Shown: one piece after another, positions 42,540 through 51,986 of the stretch
Layout of the letters: every line of letters begins with the position of its first letter
Position numbering within the stretch: the first letter of the stretch is position 1
NCBI RefSeq assembly: GCF_030013905.1
Contig: NZ_CP124862.1
Span: 5,211,051 to 5,275,050, forward strand
From: Petroclostridium sp. X23
GTDB lineage: Bacteria; Bacillota; Clostridia; SK-Y3
DNA: 64,000 bases
Direction of reading: 5' to 3'
Program-made: the position numbers and the translations under genes
The notes under the pieces: model-generated
What the model saw: only the letters and a program-made list of their open reading frames with translations
Told to the model about the DNA's origin: nothing
Databases searched by the model: none

Positions 42540-43853
42540 ATGGTTACCATTAATTTAGATAAATACCGCGATATATTGAATGACCGCTGCTTCGTCAGTT
42601 ATAAAGGCAAAGTTTCACAGGTTGTAGGGCTTACCATTGAGTCGGTTGGTCCGGCTGTGAGTGTTGGTGAGTTATGCTATATTAAACCTGGTGCCGGACA
42701 AGAAACAATGATGGCAGAGGTGGTGGGATTTAAAAATGATCGGGTCCTTCTGATGCCGCTTGGTGATGCGGTAGGAATAGGTCCAGGGAGTACCGTGGAA
42801 GCGGCCGGACACATTTTGAGTGTTGCTGTTGGAGAAAGGTTAGTAGGCAGGGTGCTGGATGGTTTAGGAAACCCTATCGATGGAAAAGGGCCGTTGGAAT
42901 ATGAAGGAGTTTATCCTGTTAACAATACACCACCTGCTCCATTGACCAGAGAAAGAATATCACAAGCTTTATCTTTAGGCGTCAAGGTGATTGATGGGCT
43001 GCTTACAATTGGTAAAGGTCAAAGGATTGGGATCTTTGCGGGAAGCGGTGTGGGAAAAAGTACTTTAATGGGTATGCTTGCAAGAAACTCCCATGCCGAT
43101 GTGAATGTTATCGCATTGATTGGAGAACGTGGCAGAGAGGTCAGGGAGTTTATTGAAAAAGATCTTCAGGTGGAAGGGCTTGAGCGCTCGGTAATTATTG
43201 TCGCGACTTCGGACCAGCCGGCTTTGGTCAGGTTGAAAGGTGCATTGCTTGCGACTGCGATATCTGAATATTTTAGGGATCAAGGGAAAGATGTATTATT
43301 GCTTATGGATTCTCTGACTCGTTTTGCTATGGCGCAAAGAGAGATAGGTTTAGCTATAGGCGAGCCGCCTGTGTCCAGAGGATATACACCATCGGTTTTC
43401 GCTTTAATGCCAAAGCTGCTGGAACGTGCCGGTTGTGCGGAAGCCGGGTCTATCACCGCATTATATACAGTTTTGGTAGACGGGGATGATATGAGTGAAC
43501 CGGTTACGGATACTGCGAGAGGGATTTTGGATGGACATATTGTACTGTCCAGAAGTCTAGCGAATAAAAACCACTATCCTGCGATAGATGTGCTGGCAAG
43601 TATCAGCAGGGTCATGGGAGATATTGTTTCGGATGAGCATAAGCAATTAGCCAACAAGGTAAAGAGAGTCATGGCGATATATAAAGAGGCAGAAGATTTG
43701 ATCAATATCGGAGCCTATGTCAAGGGAAGTAATGCTGATATTGACTATGCGATAGATACCATTGGCTCCGTTTATGCATTCCTAACTCAGGATGTGCATG
43801 AAAATTTTAGTTTTGACGACATAATGGAGCAAATGAAGAGTATTTTTGAGTGA
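42540..43853 (+). CDS. fliI: Flagellum-specific ATPase FliI
   Basis: Hexameric ATPase of the export apparatus, 437 residues. Walker A GSGVGKST is at 167-174; GERGREVREFIE, LLMDSLTRFAMAQREI and EPPVSRGYTPSVFALMPKL follow as in F1-beta-like ATPases. It works with FliH and FliJ at either side. Confidence 0.96.
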   Translation: MVTINLDKYRDILNDRCFVSYKGKVSQVVGLTIESVGPAVSVGELCYIKPGAGQETMMAEVVGFKNDRVLLMPLGDAVGIGPGSTVEAAGHILSVAVGERLVGRVLDGLGNPIDGKGPLEYEGVYPVNNTPPAPLTRERISQALSLGVKVIDGLLTIGKGQRIGIFAGSGVGKSTLMGMLARNSHADVNVIALIGERGREVREFIEKDLQVEGLERSVIIVATSDQPALVRLKGALLATAISEYFRDQGKDVLLLMDSLTRFAMAQREIGLAIGEPPVSRGYTPSVFALMPKLLERAGCAEAGSITALYTVLVDGDDMSEPVTDTARGILDGHIVLSRSLANKNHYPAIDVLASISRVMGDIVSDEHKQLANKVKRVMAIYKEAEDLINIGAYVKGSNADIDYAIDTIGSVYAFLTQDVHENFSFDDIMEQMKSIFE

Positions 43854-43867
43854 TAGGAGTACATTTG

Positions 43868-44314
43868 ATGGCTAGATTTAATTATCGTCTTCAAACAATA
43901 TTAAATGTTAAGAAACAAATGGAAGATAAAGCTAAAAATGAACTTGCGAGTAATATTCAAGTTCTTAATAAAGAACAGCAGAAACTACAGGATATCGTTC
44001 ATGGGAGAGACAGTTGTTACAGAAGAGTGGTGCAGGAAAGCAAAGAAGGATTGGACGTTCAGCGTTTAATACAGTACAGCCGCTATCTCAACGCCATGAA
44101 TATTCAATTGAATTCCCAGTATGAAAGCGTTAACAGAGCTTCAATGAATGTCGATATACATAGAGAGAAGCTGGTTAGTGTTGCGAAAGAGAAGAAAATG
44201 CTTGAAACTTTGAAAGATAAAAAAATGCAAGAGCATAAATATAATGAACTCAAAGAAGAAGAAAAAAGAGTTGATGAGGTGGTCAGTTATAAATATATAA
44301 CTGGGTTAGCATAA
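43868..44314 (+). CDS. fliJ: Flagellar export chaperone FliJ
   Basis: A 148-residue almost wholly coiled-coil protein (RFNYRLQTILNVKKQMEDKAK onward) that sits in the FliI ring. ATG 43868 follows TAGGAG; an in-frame start at 43850 overlaps fliI and lacks a ribosome site. Confidence 0.9.
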   Translation: MARFNYRLQTILNVKKQMEDKAKNELASNIQVLNKEQQKLQDIVHGRDSCYRRVVQESKEGLDVQRLIQYSRYLNAMNIQLNSQYESVNRASMNVDIHREKLVSVAKEKKMLETLKDKKMQEHKYNELKEEEKRVDEVVSYKYITGLA

Positions 44315-44345
44315 TTTAACCATCTGTAGGAAAGGGAGGAATTGA

Positions 44346-45173
44346 ATGCCGGCACCGAGAAAGGCAGGAAATGCTAATGATGTATCTGCTGCCAATGAGG
44401 ACAAAGAAAGTAAAAAAAATGCGTCAAACAGCCTGGAAGGGCTGATGATGAAAATACTGCTGGCGGTTATTATTGTTTTGCTGCTGAGCCTTCCTGTTTT
44501 AATTATTAAATTTGATGTAAGAGGATTAGGGCAGAAGATGAGGCCTTTATTGGAAGATCTCCCGTATGTACAAAAAATACTGCCGGAAAAACCGGATCCC
44601 AACGATCCTAAATTTATGAACAAAGAAGAACTAACAACGAACTATTTAACATATAAGGATAAATATGAACAGCTTAGTTTGGAAGTAAACAGTCTTCGTA
44701 ATGAATTAGATATGTTATCCAATATCAAAAATAATTATCAGCAGTTTCAAGATGACCAAAACAAGGTAGAAGAAGACCGAGAAGCTTTGCTGCAGGAAAA
44801 GCAGCAGTTAGAGTCCGATAGAAAAAAGTTTTCCGAGGATATTGCCGATGCGAAGAAGGCAGATTTCAAGGCTTATTTTGAACTAATCGATAAGGAAACG
44901 GCACAGCAACTGTATGAAGAGATTTTACAGGCTGAAAAAGCTGATAAAGAGACCAAGGAATATGTTTCATTCTATGAAAATATGGATGCAGAAAATGCTG
45001 CCAAGATCTTTGATGAGATGGTCGCATCAAAAATGGATCTGATTGTGAAAATTTTTAAATACATGAATAAGGAGCAGGCAGCTGAAATATTAGCATCAAT
45101 GGATACAGGTAATGCAGCTAAAGTGGGTGATATATTATCAAAAGAGTACCCTATAGGCTTACCTAAAGATTAA
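44346..45173 (+). CDS. MotE/YlxF-like flagellar protein with MgtE_N-type repeats
   Basis: A 275-residue protein with a disordered N-terminus, one membrane segment (about 35-55), a coiled coil (about 95-165), and a C-terminal domain of helical repeats (ENMDAENAAKIFDEM, YMNKEQAAEILASM) as in the MgtE_N/MotE group. Its place between fliJ and fliK matches B. subtilis YlxF. It is probably a structural accessory of the motor; the exact role is not known. Confidence 0.8.
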   Translation: MPAPRKAGNANDVSAANEDKESKKNASNSLEGLMMKILLAVIIVLLLSLPVLIIKFDVRGLGQKMRPLLEDLPYVQKILPEKPDPNDPKFMNKEELTTNYLTYKDKYEQLSLEVNSLRNELDMLSNIKNNYQQFQDDQNKVEEDREALLQEKQQLESDRKKFSEDIADAKKADFKAYFELIDKETAQQLYEEILQAEKADKETKEYVSFYENMDAENAAKIFDEMVASKMDLIVKIFKYMNKEQAAEILASMDTGNAAKVGDILSKEYPIGLPKD

Positions 45174-45216
45174 GAGAAATAAATTGAATGCATACGCTGA
45201 AAGGAGGTGAGAAATA

Positions 45217-46680
45217 ATGACAAATCAATTTGCGATTTCGTTTTCCAATAAGTACGCTTCTATCAATAAAACAGATAATTATAGTAAAACGTACACTAGC
45301 GATTTTAATGCGCTCTTTAATCAGGCTAAAAAGAAAAGTGATTTAAGGGATCCCAATACTGAAAATCTGAATACAAAATACAGGAGCGTTTCCTCAAGCT
45401 TTACATCAAAAAGCACTGATACTCAAAAGGATTTGAGAGAAACAACACGCAAACAGAGCGCAATACAGAAAAAGAAGTTTGATAAAGAAGAAATTGATCA
45501 AGATGAAAATAAGAAATTAAATGAAAAAGAAATATCTACATTAGCACAGATGTCCGGAGTAAGTATTGAATTCATTGAACAATTAATGAATGGTGAAGTA
45601 GCGGAAGACATAGAAAACCAAATACTAAGCGCGTCGGATATGCAAGCTTTGATGGAAGCTGTTCAAGAAAAGTTAAGCAATATTGAGCAAATCATGGGAG
45701 TGTTAAGTAGTGCAGATAGCAATTCCGAGACGATGACACCGGTAATAATCAATAAGCTGACAAGTGTGATGGAACGTCTTGAAGAACTGCTGCAAATGCA
45801 GAAGCTTCAAACAAAAGTCTTTTCTTCGGAGGCAATGGAGCTTTTAATGCAGAAAGCATCTGAAGTCAATGGTGAACTTGAAGGGTTAAAATCTTCTGTT
45901 CATACTGCGGAGGCAGCAATCAATCAAACGATGAATGACATGAATACGCTGAGTGCCAGTCAAAAATTAAATGCTCAGCAAAACAATATCCATGATCAAA
46001 GTGACCAGGAAAATGAGAATGCTGTCCAGCCGGCAAATGAAGTACTAGATAGCAATGAAGATGGTGACAAGGGTAGTGGTTTCGGCAACAGTAATTCTAA
46101 CTTAGGCGGAAAAGTAACGGTTCTGAATCTTGTATCTAAACCTCAAAACACTGAGGAAGAAGTAATGCCTTTTAATAATGTACTAAATACTGGAAATAGC
46201 AATATCGGTGTGGAAGCAGTTAAGAAACAAATGGACATGCAGGGAGCTTCCAAAGAAAATATTATGAAGCAGGTTGTAGACAACGCGAAGGTTACGCTTA
46301 CTGACGATCGGTCAGAAATGGTCATGCAATTAAAACCTGACAACTTAGGTAAATTATCGCTTAAAATTGTAACTGAAAGAGGGATGATGGTAGCGCAATT
46401 TACAGCGGAAAGCCAGCAGGTGAAAGAGATTATTGAGGCGAACCTTTCACAGCTTAGAGACGCATTGGAAAGTCAAGGGTTGAATGTTAAGGGTTTTAGC
46501 GTGTCGGTCGGAAATCAGAATCAACAAGGTCAGGCTTTTGAAAAAGAAAGCAAAGGAAAAGTAAGAAAAGTTACTGACCGGAAAGAACAAGATGATGTTG
46601 TTACAGGATACTACGATATTCATCCATCAACGACCAGCCCTTATCAATGGTCGGACAGCAGTGTAGATTTTAGCGCTTAA
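45217..46680 (+). CDS. fliK: Flagellar hook-length control protein FliK
   Basis: A 487-residue protein: a low-complexity N-terminal ruler part rich in Ser, Asn, Lys and Gln, and a C-terminal Flg_hook domain (about 355-440, MVMQLKPDNLGKLSLKIVTERG, then LRDALESQGL). FliK stops hook growth and switches export specificity at FlhB. AAAGGAGGTG precedes the ATG. Confidence 0.9.
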   Translation: MTNQFAISFSNKYASINKTDNYSKTYTSDFNALFNQAKKKSDLRDPNTENLNTKYRSVSSSFTSKSTDTQKDLRETTRKQSAIQKKKFDKEEIDQDENKKLNEKEISTLAQMSGVSIEFIEQLMNGEVAEDIENQILSASDMQALMEAVQEKLSNIEQIMGVLSSADSNSETMTPVIINKLTSVMERLEELLQMQKLQTKVFSSEAMELLMQKASEVNGELEGLKSSVHTAEAAINQTMNDMNTLSASQKLNAQQNNIHDQSDQENENAVQPANEVLDSNEDGDKGSGFGNSNSNLGGKVTVLNLVSKPQNTEEEVMPFNNVLNTGNSNIGVEAVKKQMDMQGASKENIMKQVVDNAKVTLTDDRSEMVMQLKPDNLGKLSLKIVTERGMMVAQFTAESQQVKEIIEANLSQLRDALESQGLNVKGFSVSVGNQNQQGQAFEKESKGKVRKVTDRKEQDDVVTGYYDIHPSTTSPYQWSDSSVDFSA

Positions 46681-46774
46681 CACACTTGCTTGTTCTTAGT
46701 GAGTGATGTCAAAAGATAGAAACACAGCATGTTGGAAGTAGATAACAAGTAAACAACAAGATGGGGGGGAAAAT

Positions 46775-47611
46775 ATGTCAACATCGCAAGTAAACGGGAG
46801 TCAAATTACTGAAAATTATTTTACCTTGCCGGCGGAGAGAAAAACTGGAGAATTAGGTAAAGATGACTTTTTAAATCTTCTGGTTACACAGCTTAAATAT
46901 CAAGATCCGCTTAAACCGATGGAAGATAAGGAATTTATCGCGCAAATGGCGCAATTCTCATCACTGGAGCAAATGCAGAATATGAACACTACCTTTACCA
47001 GTATAAAGGCGTTTAGTATGATTGGTAAAGAAATTACAGCAACCGTAAAGAATGAAGATACCGGTGAGCTTCAGGTAGTGGAAGGACTGGTGGAGAGCGT
47101 CAGGTTATCCAATGGAAAAGCTTATGCGGTGGTTGAAGGGCGTGATATACTGGTAGATGATATTACCGACGTATACGAACCTACCGATTATGAGTTTGGT
47201 GAAATCGCAGATTTTACCGATATTATCGGCAAAAATATTACAGCTGCTTTTATTGATGCTGAAACCCTTAAGACCCAAAATCTTTCCGGGGATGTATCTT
47301 CTCTCGAATTAATTAACGGCACGGTATATTCTGTTGTTAATAACGTCAATGCGATGATCGATGATGTCATGCTGAGTGAGGAAGAAAAGGCCACATTTAC
47401 GAATTTGGAAAGCTATCTTCAGGAGAAGATGGAGAAGGGTGAACAAATAACAGCTGTTGTGGTTCAAAAGGACGAAAATGGCGAAATACAGTCTAAGGTT
47501 ACAGTCAATGGATTAATAAAGCATTACGAAATGAATGAACAAGGCGAAATTACCAATGCTATCATGGATGAAATCAAGATTCCTGCCCATAATATCCTGA
47601 AAATCAGATAA
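46775..47611 (+). CDS. flgD: Flagellar hook capping/assembly protein FlgD
   Basis: Hook cap scaffold, 278 residues. The N-terminal motif GKDDFLNLLVTQLKYQDPLKPMEDKEFIAQMAQFSSLEQM is the FlgD signature. The C-terminal part is longer than in many species and contains two SH3-like GTVYSVVNNVNAMI / KAYAVVEGRDI segments. Confidence 0.92.
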   Translation: MSTSQVNGSQITENYFTLPAERKTGELGKDDFLNLLVTQLKYQDPLKPMEDKEFIAQMAQFSSLEQMQNMNTTFTSIKAFSMIGKEITATVKNEDTGELQVVEGLVESVRLSNGKAYAVVEGRDILVDDITDVYEPTDYEFGEIADFTDIIGKNITAAFIDAETLKTQNLSGDVSSLELINGTVYSVVNNVNAMIDDVMLSEEEKATFTNLESYLQEKMEKGEQITAVVVQKDENGEIQSKVTVNGLIKHYEMNEQGEITNAIMDEIKIPAHNILKIR

Positions 47612-47628
47612 GCGCAGGAGGAAATAAG

Positions 47629-48021
47629 ATGAGTGAATTAAATAAAATATTGAACAATCGAGTTGTGACAACAGGAAAAACAATTTTTCCGGTTAAATCT
47701 TCTGCAGAGCAAAAACAAGAAGCCGGTAAGAGCAACTTTGAAGATTTACTTAGACAAAAGCTGACCGGTGAATTAAAATTCTCTAAGCATGCGGAAGCGC
47801 GCTTGAGATCCAGAAATATACATATTGATGCGGAACAAAAGCAACGAATCACAGATGCAGTGGCCAAAGCGGAGCAAAAGGGAGTGAAAGAGTCACTGGT
47901 ACTGATGGATGATCTGGCTTTTGTGGTAAGCGTGAAAAATAAGACTGTGATTACCGCTGTAAATAATGATGACTTAAAAGAGAGCGTTTTTACAAATATT
48001 GATGGGGCAGTGATTATTTAA
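47629..48021 (+). CDS. Flagellar operon protein (TIGR02530 type)
   Basis: A 130-residue protein of the group always found between flgD and flgE in Firmicutes and related phyla. The conserved part is FSKHAEARLRSRNI near 51-66, and VLMDDLAFVVSVKNKTVITAV near the C-terminus. Its function is unknown. GCAGGAGG precedes the ATG. Confidence 0.85.
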   Translation: MSELNKILNNRVVTTGKTIFPVKSSAEQKQEAGKSNFEDLLRQKLTGELKFSKHAEARLRSRNIHIDAEQKQRITDAVAKAEQKGVKESLVLMDDLAFVVSVKNKTVITAVNNDDLKESVFTNIDGAVII

Positions 48022-48097
48022 ATAGCCGGACCTTTACAGGAGGCTAACTATTCCTGATTGACGGATGGAATAGCACATTAAAGGAGGTCAAAAATAT

Positions 48098-49573
48098 ATG
48101 ATGAGATCAATGTTCTCTGGTGTAACAGGATTAAGAGCACACCAGACGAAGATGGACGTGATCGGTAATAATATAGCTAATGTTAATACGGTAGGTTTCA
48201 AATCAGGCCGTGTGACTTTTCAAGAAATATTCAGTCAAACTATAAAGGGTTCAAGTGCACCCGATGATGCTACCGGCCGCGGCGGTACCAATCCTATGCA
48301 GGTAGGCTTGGGAATTTCGGTAGCGGCTATTGATACCGTCCATACACGCGGAAGCTTGCAAAGAACCGACAATACAACCGATCTGGCGATAGATGGAGAT
48401 GGTTTTTTTATTGTTAGAAGCGGAAGTGCCGATACTTACCGTTTTACCCGTGCCGGAAATTTCGGTATCGATAAGCTGGGAAACCTTGTAACGGCTGACG
48501 GTATGAATGTTTATGGATGGGATAGGGATTCAAAGACGGGAGAAATAGATACACAACAGGACCTTGAGGCCATAAATATTTATAATGGGAAGAGAATTAT
48601 ATCGGCAAAAGAAACTTCAAAAGCCGTGTTTGAAGGAAATTTGGATTCTTCTATAGAAGTTCTTACGAATGCTGATGATCCTGACGATACTACTCAAAAA
48701 CTTACAGCACTTGCTGCTACAGGTAATACGATGACAGCCTTTAGAAAAGTTGAGAGAAGCGATGCGGAAACCTTTAGCGTACCTTATACCGTATATGATA
48801 AATTGGGTAATGATTATACCATCACATTAAATTTTATGAAGAATCAAGGGACAGCGACATCAACAGAGTGGCTCTGGTATACAATACCTGAAGAAACGCA
48901 TCAGGCTATCGTAAATTTTGAATATAATCAAGCAAATGGACTGGCGGCTACCAATCCCGGATACAAGACTCCTATTACGGATCCTGCTACTGTCACACCG
49001 GCACAGGGCAGGATAGTATTTAATGAAGTAGGAAAACCTATCACCGTTGAACCTGCGTCCACACTAATTACAGATAACAAGCTGTCAACTGATATTATGG
49101 TAACACCGGATCAAGGTACCGATGATTTTCCTGTTAGTTTGGATTTTTCCAGTTTGACTCAGTTTAAAGCAGATAGCTCGGTAAAAGCGACAGATGTAAA
49201 CGGGTATACCTCCGGCGGGCTGGTAAATATAAGCGTTGGACAGGATGGTATTATCACAGGCATCTACAGCAATGGACAAATGCAATCGCTAGGTATGGTT
49301 GGTTTGGCTTTTTTTGAAAATCCTGCCGGACTGCAGAAGGTTGGGAATAATATGTTTATGCCTTCCAGTAACTCGGGTGAGTTTCAAAGAGCAGTTAAAC
49401 CCGGTGCAGAAGGTACGGGCATGTTAAGTCCGGGAACCCTGGAGATGTCCAATGTGGATTTATCCAAGGAGTTCACCGAAATGATTACTACTCAAAGAGG
49501 CTTCCAGGCAAATTCGAGGATTATTACAACTTCTGACGAAATGCTGCAAGAGTTAGTAAATCTTAAAAGATAA
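48098..49573 (+). CDS. flgE: Flagellar hook protein FlgE
   Basis: Hook subunit of 491 residues. The N-terminal rod/hook motif (RSMFSGVTGLRAHQTKMDV...NNIANVNTVGFKSGR) and the C-terminal helix (EMSNVDLSKEFTEMITTQRGFQANSRII) are conserved; the centre forms the surface domains. AAAGGAGGTC precedes ATG 48098 (48101 also possible). Confidence 0.95.
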   Translation: MMRSMFSGVTGLRAHQTKMDVIGNNIANVNTVGFKSGRVTFQEIFSQTIKGSSAPDDATGRGGTNPMQVGLGISVAAIDTVHTRGSLQRTDNTTDLAIDGDGFFIVRSGSADTYRFTRAGNFGIDKLGNLVTADGMNVYGWDRDSKTGEIDTQQDLEAINIYNGKRIISAKETSKAVFEGNLDSSIEVLTNADDPDDTTQKLTALAATGNTMTAFRKVERSDAETFSVPYTVYDKLGNDYTITLNFMKNQGTATSTEWLWYTIPEETHQAIVNFEYNQANGLAATNPGYKTPITDPATVTPAQGRIVFNEVGKPITVEPASTLITDNKLSTDIMVTPDQGTDDFPVSLDFSSLTQFKADSSVKATDVNGYTSGGLVNISVGQDGIITGIYSNGQMQSLGMVGLAFFENPAGLQKVGNNMFMPSSNSGEFQRAVKPGAEGTGMLSPGTLEMSNVDLSKEFTEMITTQRGFQANSRIITTSDEMLQELVNLKR

Positions 49574-49587
49574 AATGTAACGGGAGC

Positions 49588-49619
49588 TGGAAAATTAGAC
49601 TATTATGTCTAATTTTCCA
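49588..49619 (+). terminator. Strong hairpin between flgE and flbD
   Basis: A perfect 13-bp stem (TGGAAAATTAGAC with GTCTAATTTTCCA) has a six-base loop and no T-run behind. It may be a partial terminator or an RNA stabiliser after the highly expressed hook gene. Confidence 0.5.
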
Positions 49620-49652
49620 ACTTCCTGTTGTTATATATAGGGGAATTATGAT

Positions 49653-49862
49653 ATGATAAAGGTGACTCGCTTCAATGGAAAGGTTTTTTATGTTAATTCA
49701 GATTTGATTGAATATATTGAATCCACGCCTGATACTATAATAACTACTACTACAGGAAAGAAAATTGTTATTTCGGAATCGGTGGAAGAGGTTATAGATA
49801 AGATTATAGAATTCAAAAGCAAGATTTTTTATAAAGATAGAGAAATTACCGAAGCAGAGTAG
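49653..49862 (+). CDS. flbD: Flagellar protein FlbD/SwrD family
   Basis: A 69-residue protein beginning MIKVTRFNGKVFYVNSDLIEYIESTPDTII, typical of FlbD. B. subtilis SwrD supports motor power; the mechanism is open. AGGGGAA precedes the ATG. Confidence 0.88.
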   Translation: MIKVTRFNGKVFYVNSDLIEYIESTPDTIITTTTGKKIVISESVEEVIDKIIEFKSKIFYKDREITEAE

Positions 49863-49930
49863 TAGAAAGATTACATGGATATTATGCAGCATTAAATGAG
49901 AGTTAGATATTGCTTAAGTGGGGTGTCTCA

Positions 49931-50728
49931 ATGGATATTGCAACCATATTAGGGTTTGTACTAGGCGCATTTTTTATTATATTTGCTATCGCAAATGGTG
50001 GACCGTTAGGTTGGTTTATAGATTTTAACTCGATGTTGATCGTTGTTGGTGGTACGCTCTGTGCCACCATGATTAGTTATCCCTTAGATAAATTTATCAA
50101 TTCTTTTAAAACTGTAAAACATGTCTTTCAAGTAAAGCAGTTGGAGCCGACAGAAATCATTAAAAGAATTATTGGTTTGGCTAATATTGCCAGAAAAGAA
50201 GGCCTTCTGGCGCTTGAAGAAGCCGGAGCGCAGATAGACGATACATTTCTTCAAAAAGGTGTTTTGTTAATTGTTGATGGGACCGACCCGGAGTTGGTAA
50301 GAAATATCCTTGAAACCGAACTTGCTTTTATCGAAGGGCGGCATAAGGAGAGCCAAGGAATATTCGAAACCATGGGAACGTTAGGACCAGCTTTCGGTAT
50401 GATCGGCACATTGATAGGGTTGATTCAGATGCTTCAGCAGTTGGATGACCCATCAAGCATTGGGCCGGCCATGGGTGTAGCTCTTATCACTACATTCTAT
50501 GGTACTCTTATCGCAAATTTTATATGCAGTCCGATTGCGGGAAAATTGAAGATGCGAAGTGCGGAAGAAATCCTTTTAAAAGAGGTTATGATAGAAGGTT
50601 TGTTATCCATTCAAGCAGGAGAAAACCCAAGAATTATTGAAGAAAAGCTGAAAGCATTCTTATCACCGAAGATCCGAAGCGGTCTTGAAAAGAAGGAAGA
50701 TGCTGAGGGCGTAGGTGTTGAAGCATGA
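49931..50728 (+). CDS. motA: Flagellar motor stator protein MotA
   Basis: A 265-residue membrane protein with four segments and the long cytoplasmic loop between the second and the third (FKTVKHVFQVKQ...GIFETMGTLGPAFGMIGTLIGLI). MotA and MotB form the ion channel of the stator. ATG 49931 follows TGGGGTG. It overlaps motB by four bases. Confidence 0.93.
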   Translation: MDIATILGFVLGAFFIIFAIANGGPLGWFIDFNSMLIVVGGTLCATMISYPLDKFINSFKTVKHVFQVKQLEPTEIIKRIIGLANIARKEGLLALEEAGAQIDDTFLQKGVLLIVDGTDPELVRNILETELAFIEGRHKESQGIFETMGTLGPAFGMIGTLIGLIQMLQQLDDPSSIGPAMGVALITTFYGTLIANFICSPIAGKLKMRSAEEILLKEVMIEGLLSIQAGENPRIIEEKLKAFLSPKIRSGLEKKEDAEGVGVEA

Positions 50729-51531
50729 GAAGGAATCGTAATGCTGACGAAGCAAAAAAAGGTTCACCTGAATGGATGAATACCTATGGAGACATGGTTA
50801 CACTGCTGCTTACCTTTTTTGTTCTGCTGTTTGCAATGTCTACCATAGATACACAAAAATTTGAGCAAATTATCAAATCAATCCAGGGATCATTGGGGAT
50901 TAACTATGGCGCTACTTCGGTTACAAAAGAAACGCTTGCCACCGAAGGCGACGATAATTATCCGGAATTAGATGACTTTGTGAACAATGTGACTACGCCG
51001 GGTGGTATGTCTGATATTAGTCAAGACGCTCAAGATATGGAAAAACTGTTTTTTGAACTAAAGACATATATCGATAAAAACAATCTGGGGGACTCAGTAG
51101 AAATCACAAAAGAAAAACCGGGACTGTTGATTCGATTTAAAGATAATGTACTGTTTGATTCCGGGAAAGCAGATTTGAAGGCTGATGCAAAAAATATTTT
51201 AAAATACATAGCAGGTATGCTGAATGCTGTTAGCAAAGATATCAGAGTTGAAGGTCATACTGATAATCTTCCGATAAGAACGTCACAGTTTCAAGATAAC
51301 TGGGATTTATCTGCCAAAAGAGCTACCAATGTTCTTCGATATTTTATTGAAGAAGGGGACATAGAGCCTACCAGACTATCAGCTGTCGGATATGGTGAGT
51401 ATCATCCTGTGGCCGAGAATTCTACAGAGATAGGAAGAAGACAAAATAGACGTGTCGATATTGTTATTTTAAAAAGTTATATAATAGATGAAATATCTTC
51501 TGAAGAAGGAGGCAGTACGGCCAATGAATAA
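50725..51531 (+). CDS. motB: Flagellar motor stator protein MotB
   Basis: Peptidoglycan-anchored stator subunit of 268 residues: one membrane segment with the ion-binding Asp23 in YGDMVTLLLTFFVLLFAMS, a plug region, and a C-terminal OmpA-like domain (RVEGHTDNLPIRTSQF near 172-188, LSAVGYGEYHPVAEN). Segment sequence resembles the sodium-type MotS as well as MotB, so the ion is open. Confidence 0.93.
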   Translation: MRRNRNADEAKKGSPEWMNTYGDMVTLLLTFFVLLFAMSTIDTQKFEQIIKSIQGSLGINYGATSVTKETLATEGDDNYPELDDFVNNVTTPGGMSDISQDAQDMEKLFFELKTYIDKNNLGDSVEITKEKPGLLIRFKDNVLFDSGKADLKADAKNILKYIAGMLNAVSKDIRVEGHTDNLPIRTSQFQDNWDLSAKRATNVLRYFIEEGDIEPTRLSAVGYGEYHPVAENSTEIGRRQNRRVDIVILKSYIIDEISSEEGGSTANE

Positions 51532-51973
51532 AAGCACAATAATCCTGCTTGCAATTATACTAGTTTTGGTTCTTGCAATAACGTTTGGGATCGCGTGGTT
51601 AGTTCTGTCAGGGGGACAGGATAAGGAAGTTGCTGAAAAGCCCAAGTATGATTTGAAAAAAGCTAAGATGTATTCTGTCGCTGGAGAACCCATTGTGTCC
51701 AACTTGAATACAGGAGACATTAAAGATAAAAAAGTGATTCGAATCAGGGTTCAATTACTGGTGGCTGATGATAAGATGGTGACTGAATTGACCAATTTTA
51801 ATGGAAAGTTGCGGGATAATATCATATCCATCTTAAAGTCAAAAACTCCTGAAGAAATGATAAAGCCCGATGCTCAAGAAGTTGTGAAGAAGGAGATAAT
51901 ACAAAGTTTTAATAGTATCTTTAATACTGATAAAGTACTTGATGTATATTTCGAAGAATTTATAGTGCAATAG
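51524..51973 (+). CDS. fliL: Flagellar basal body-associated protein FliL
   Basis: A 149-residue protein with one N-terminal membrane segment (about 5-27) and an external FliL domain (KVIRIRVQLLVADDKMVTEL, ending in DVYFEEFIVQ). It surrounds and supports the stator. ATG 51524 lies eight bases inside motB behind GAAGGAGG. Confidence 0.88.
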   Translation: MNKSTIILLAIILVLVLAITFGIAWLVLSGGQDKEVAEKPKYDLKKAKMYSVAGEPIVSNLNTGDIKDKKVIRIRVQLLVADDKMVTELTNFNGKLRDNIISILKSKTPEEMIKPDAQEVVKKEIIQSFNSIFNTDKVLDVYFEEFIVQ

Positions 51974-51986
51974 GAGGTAGTGAATA

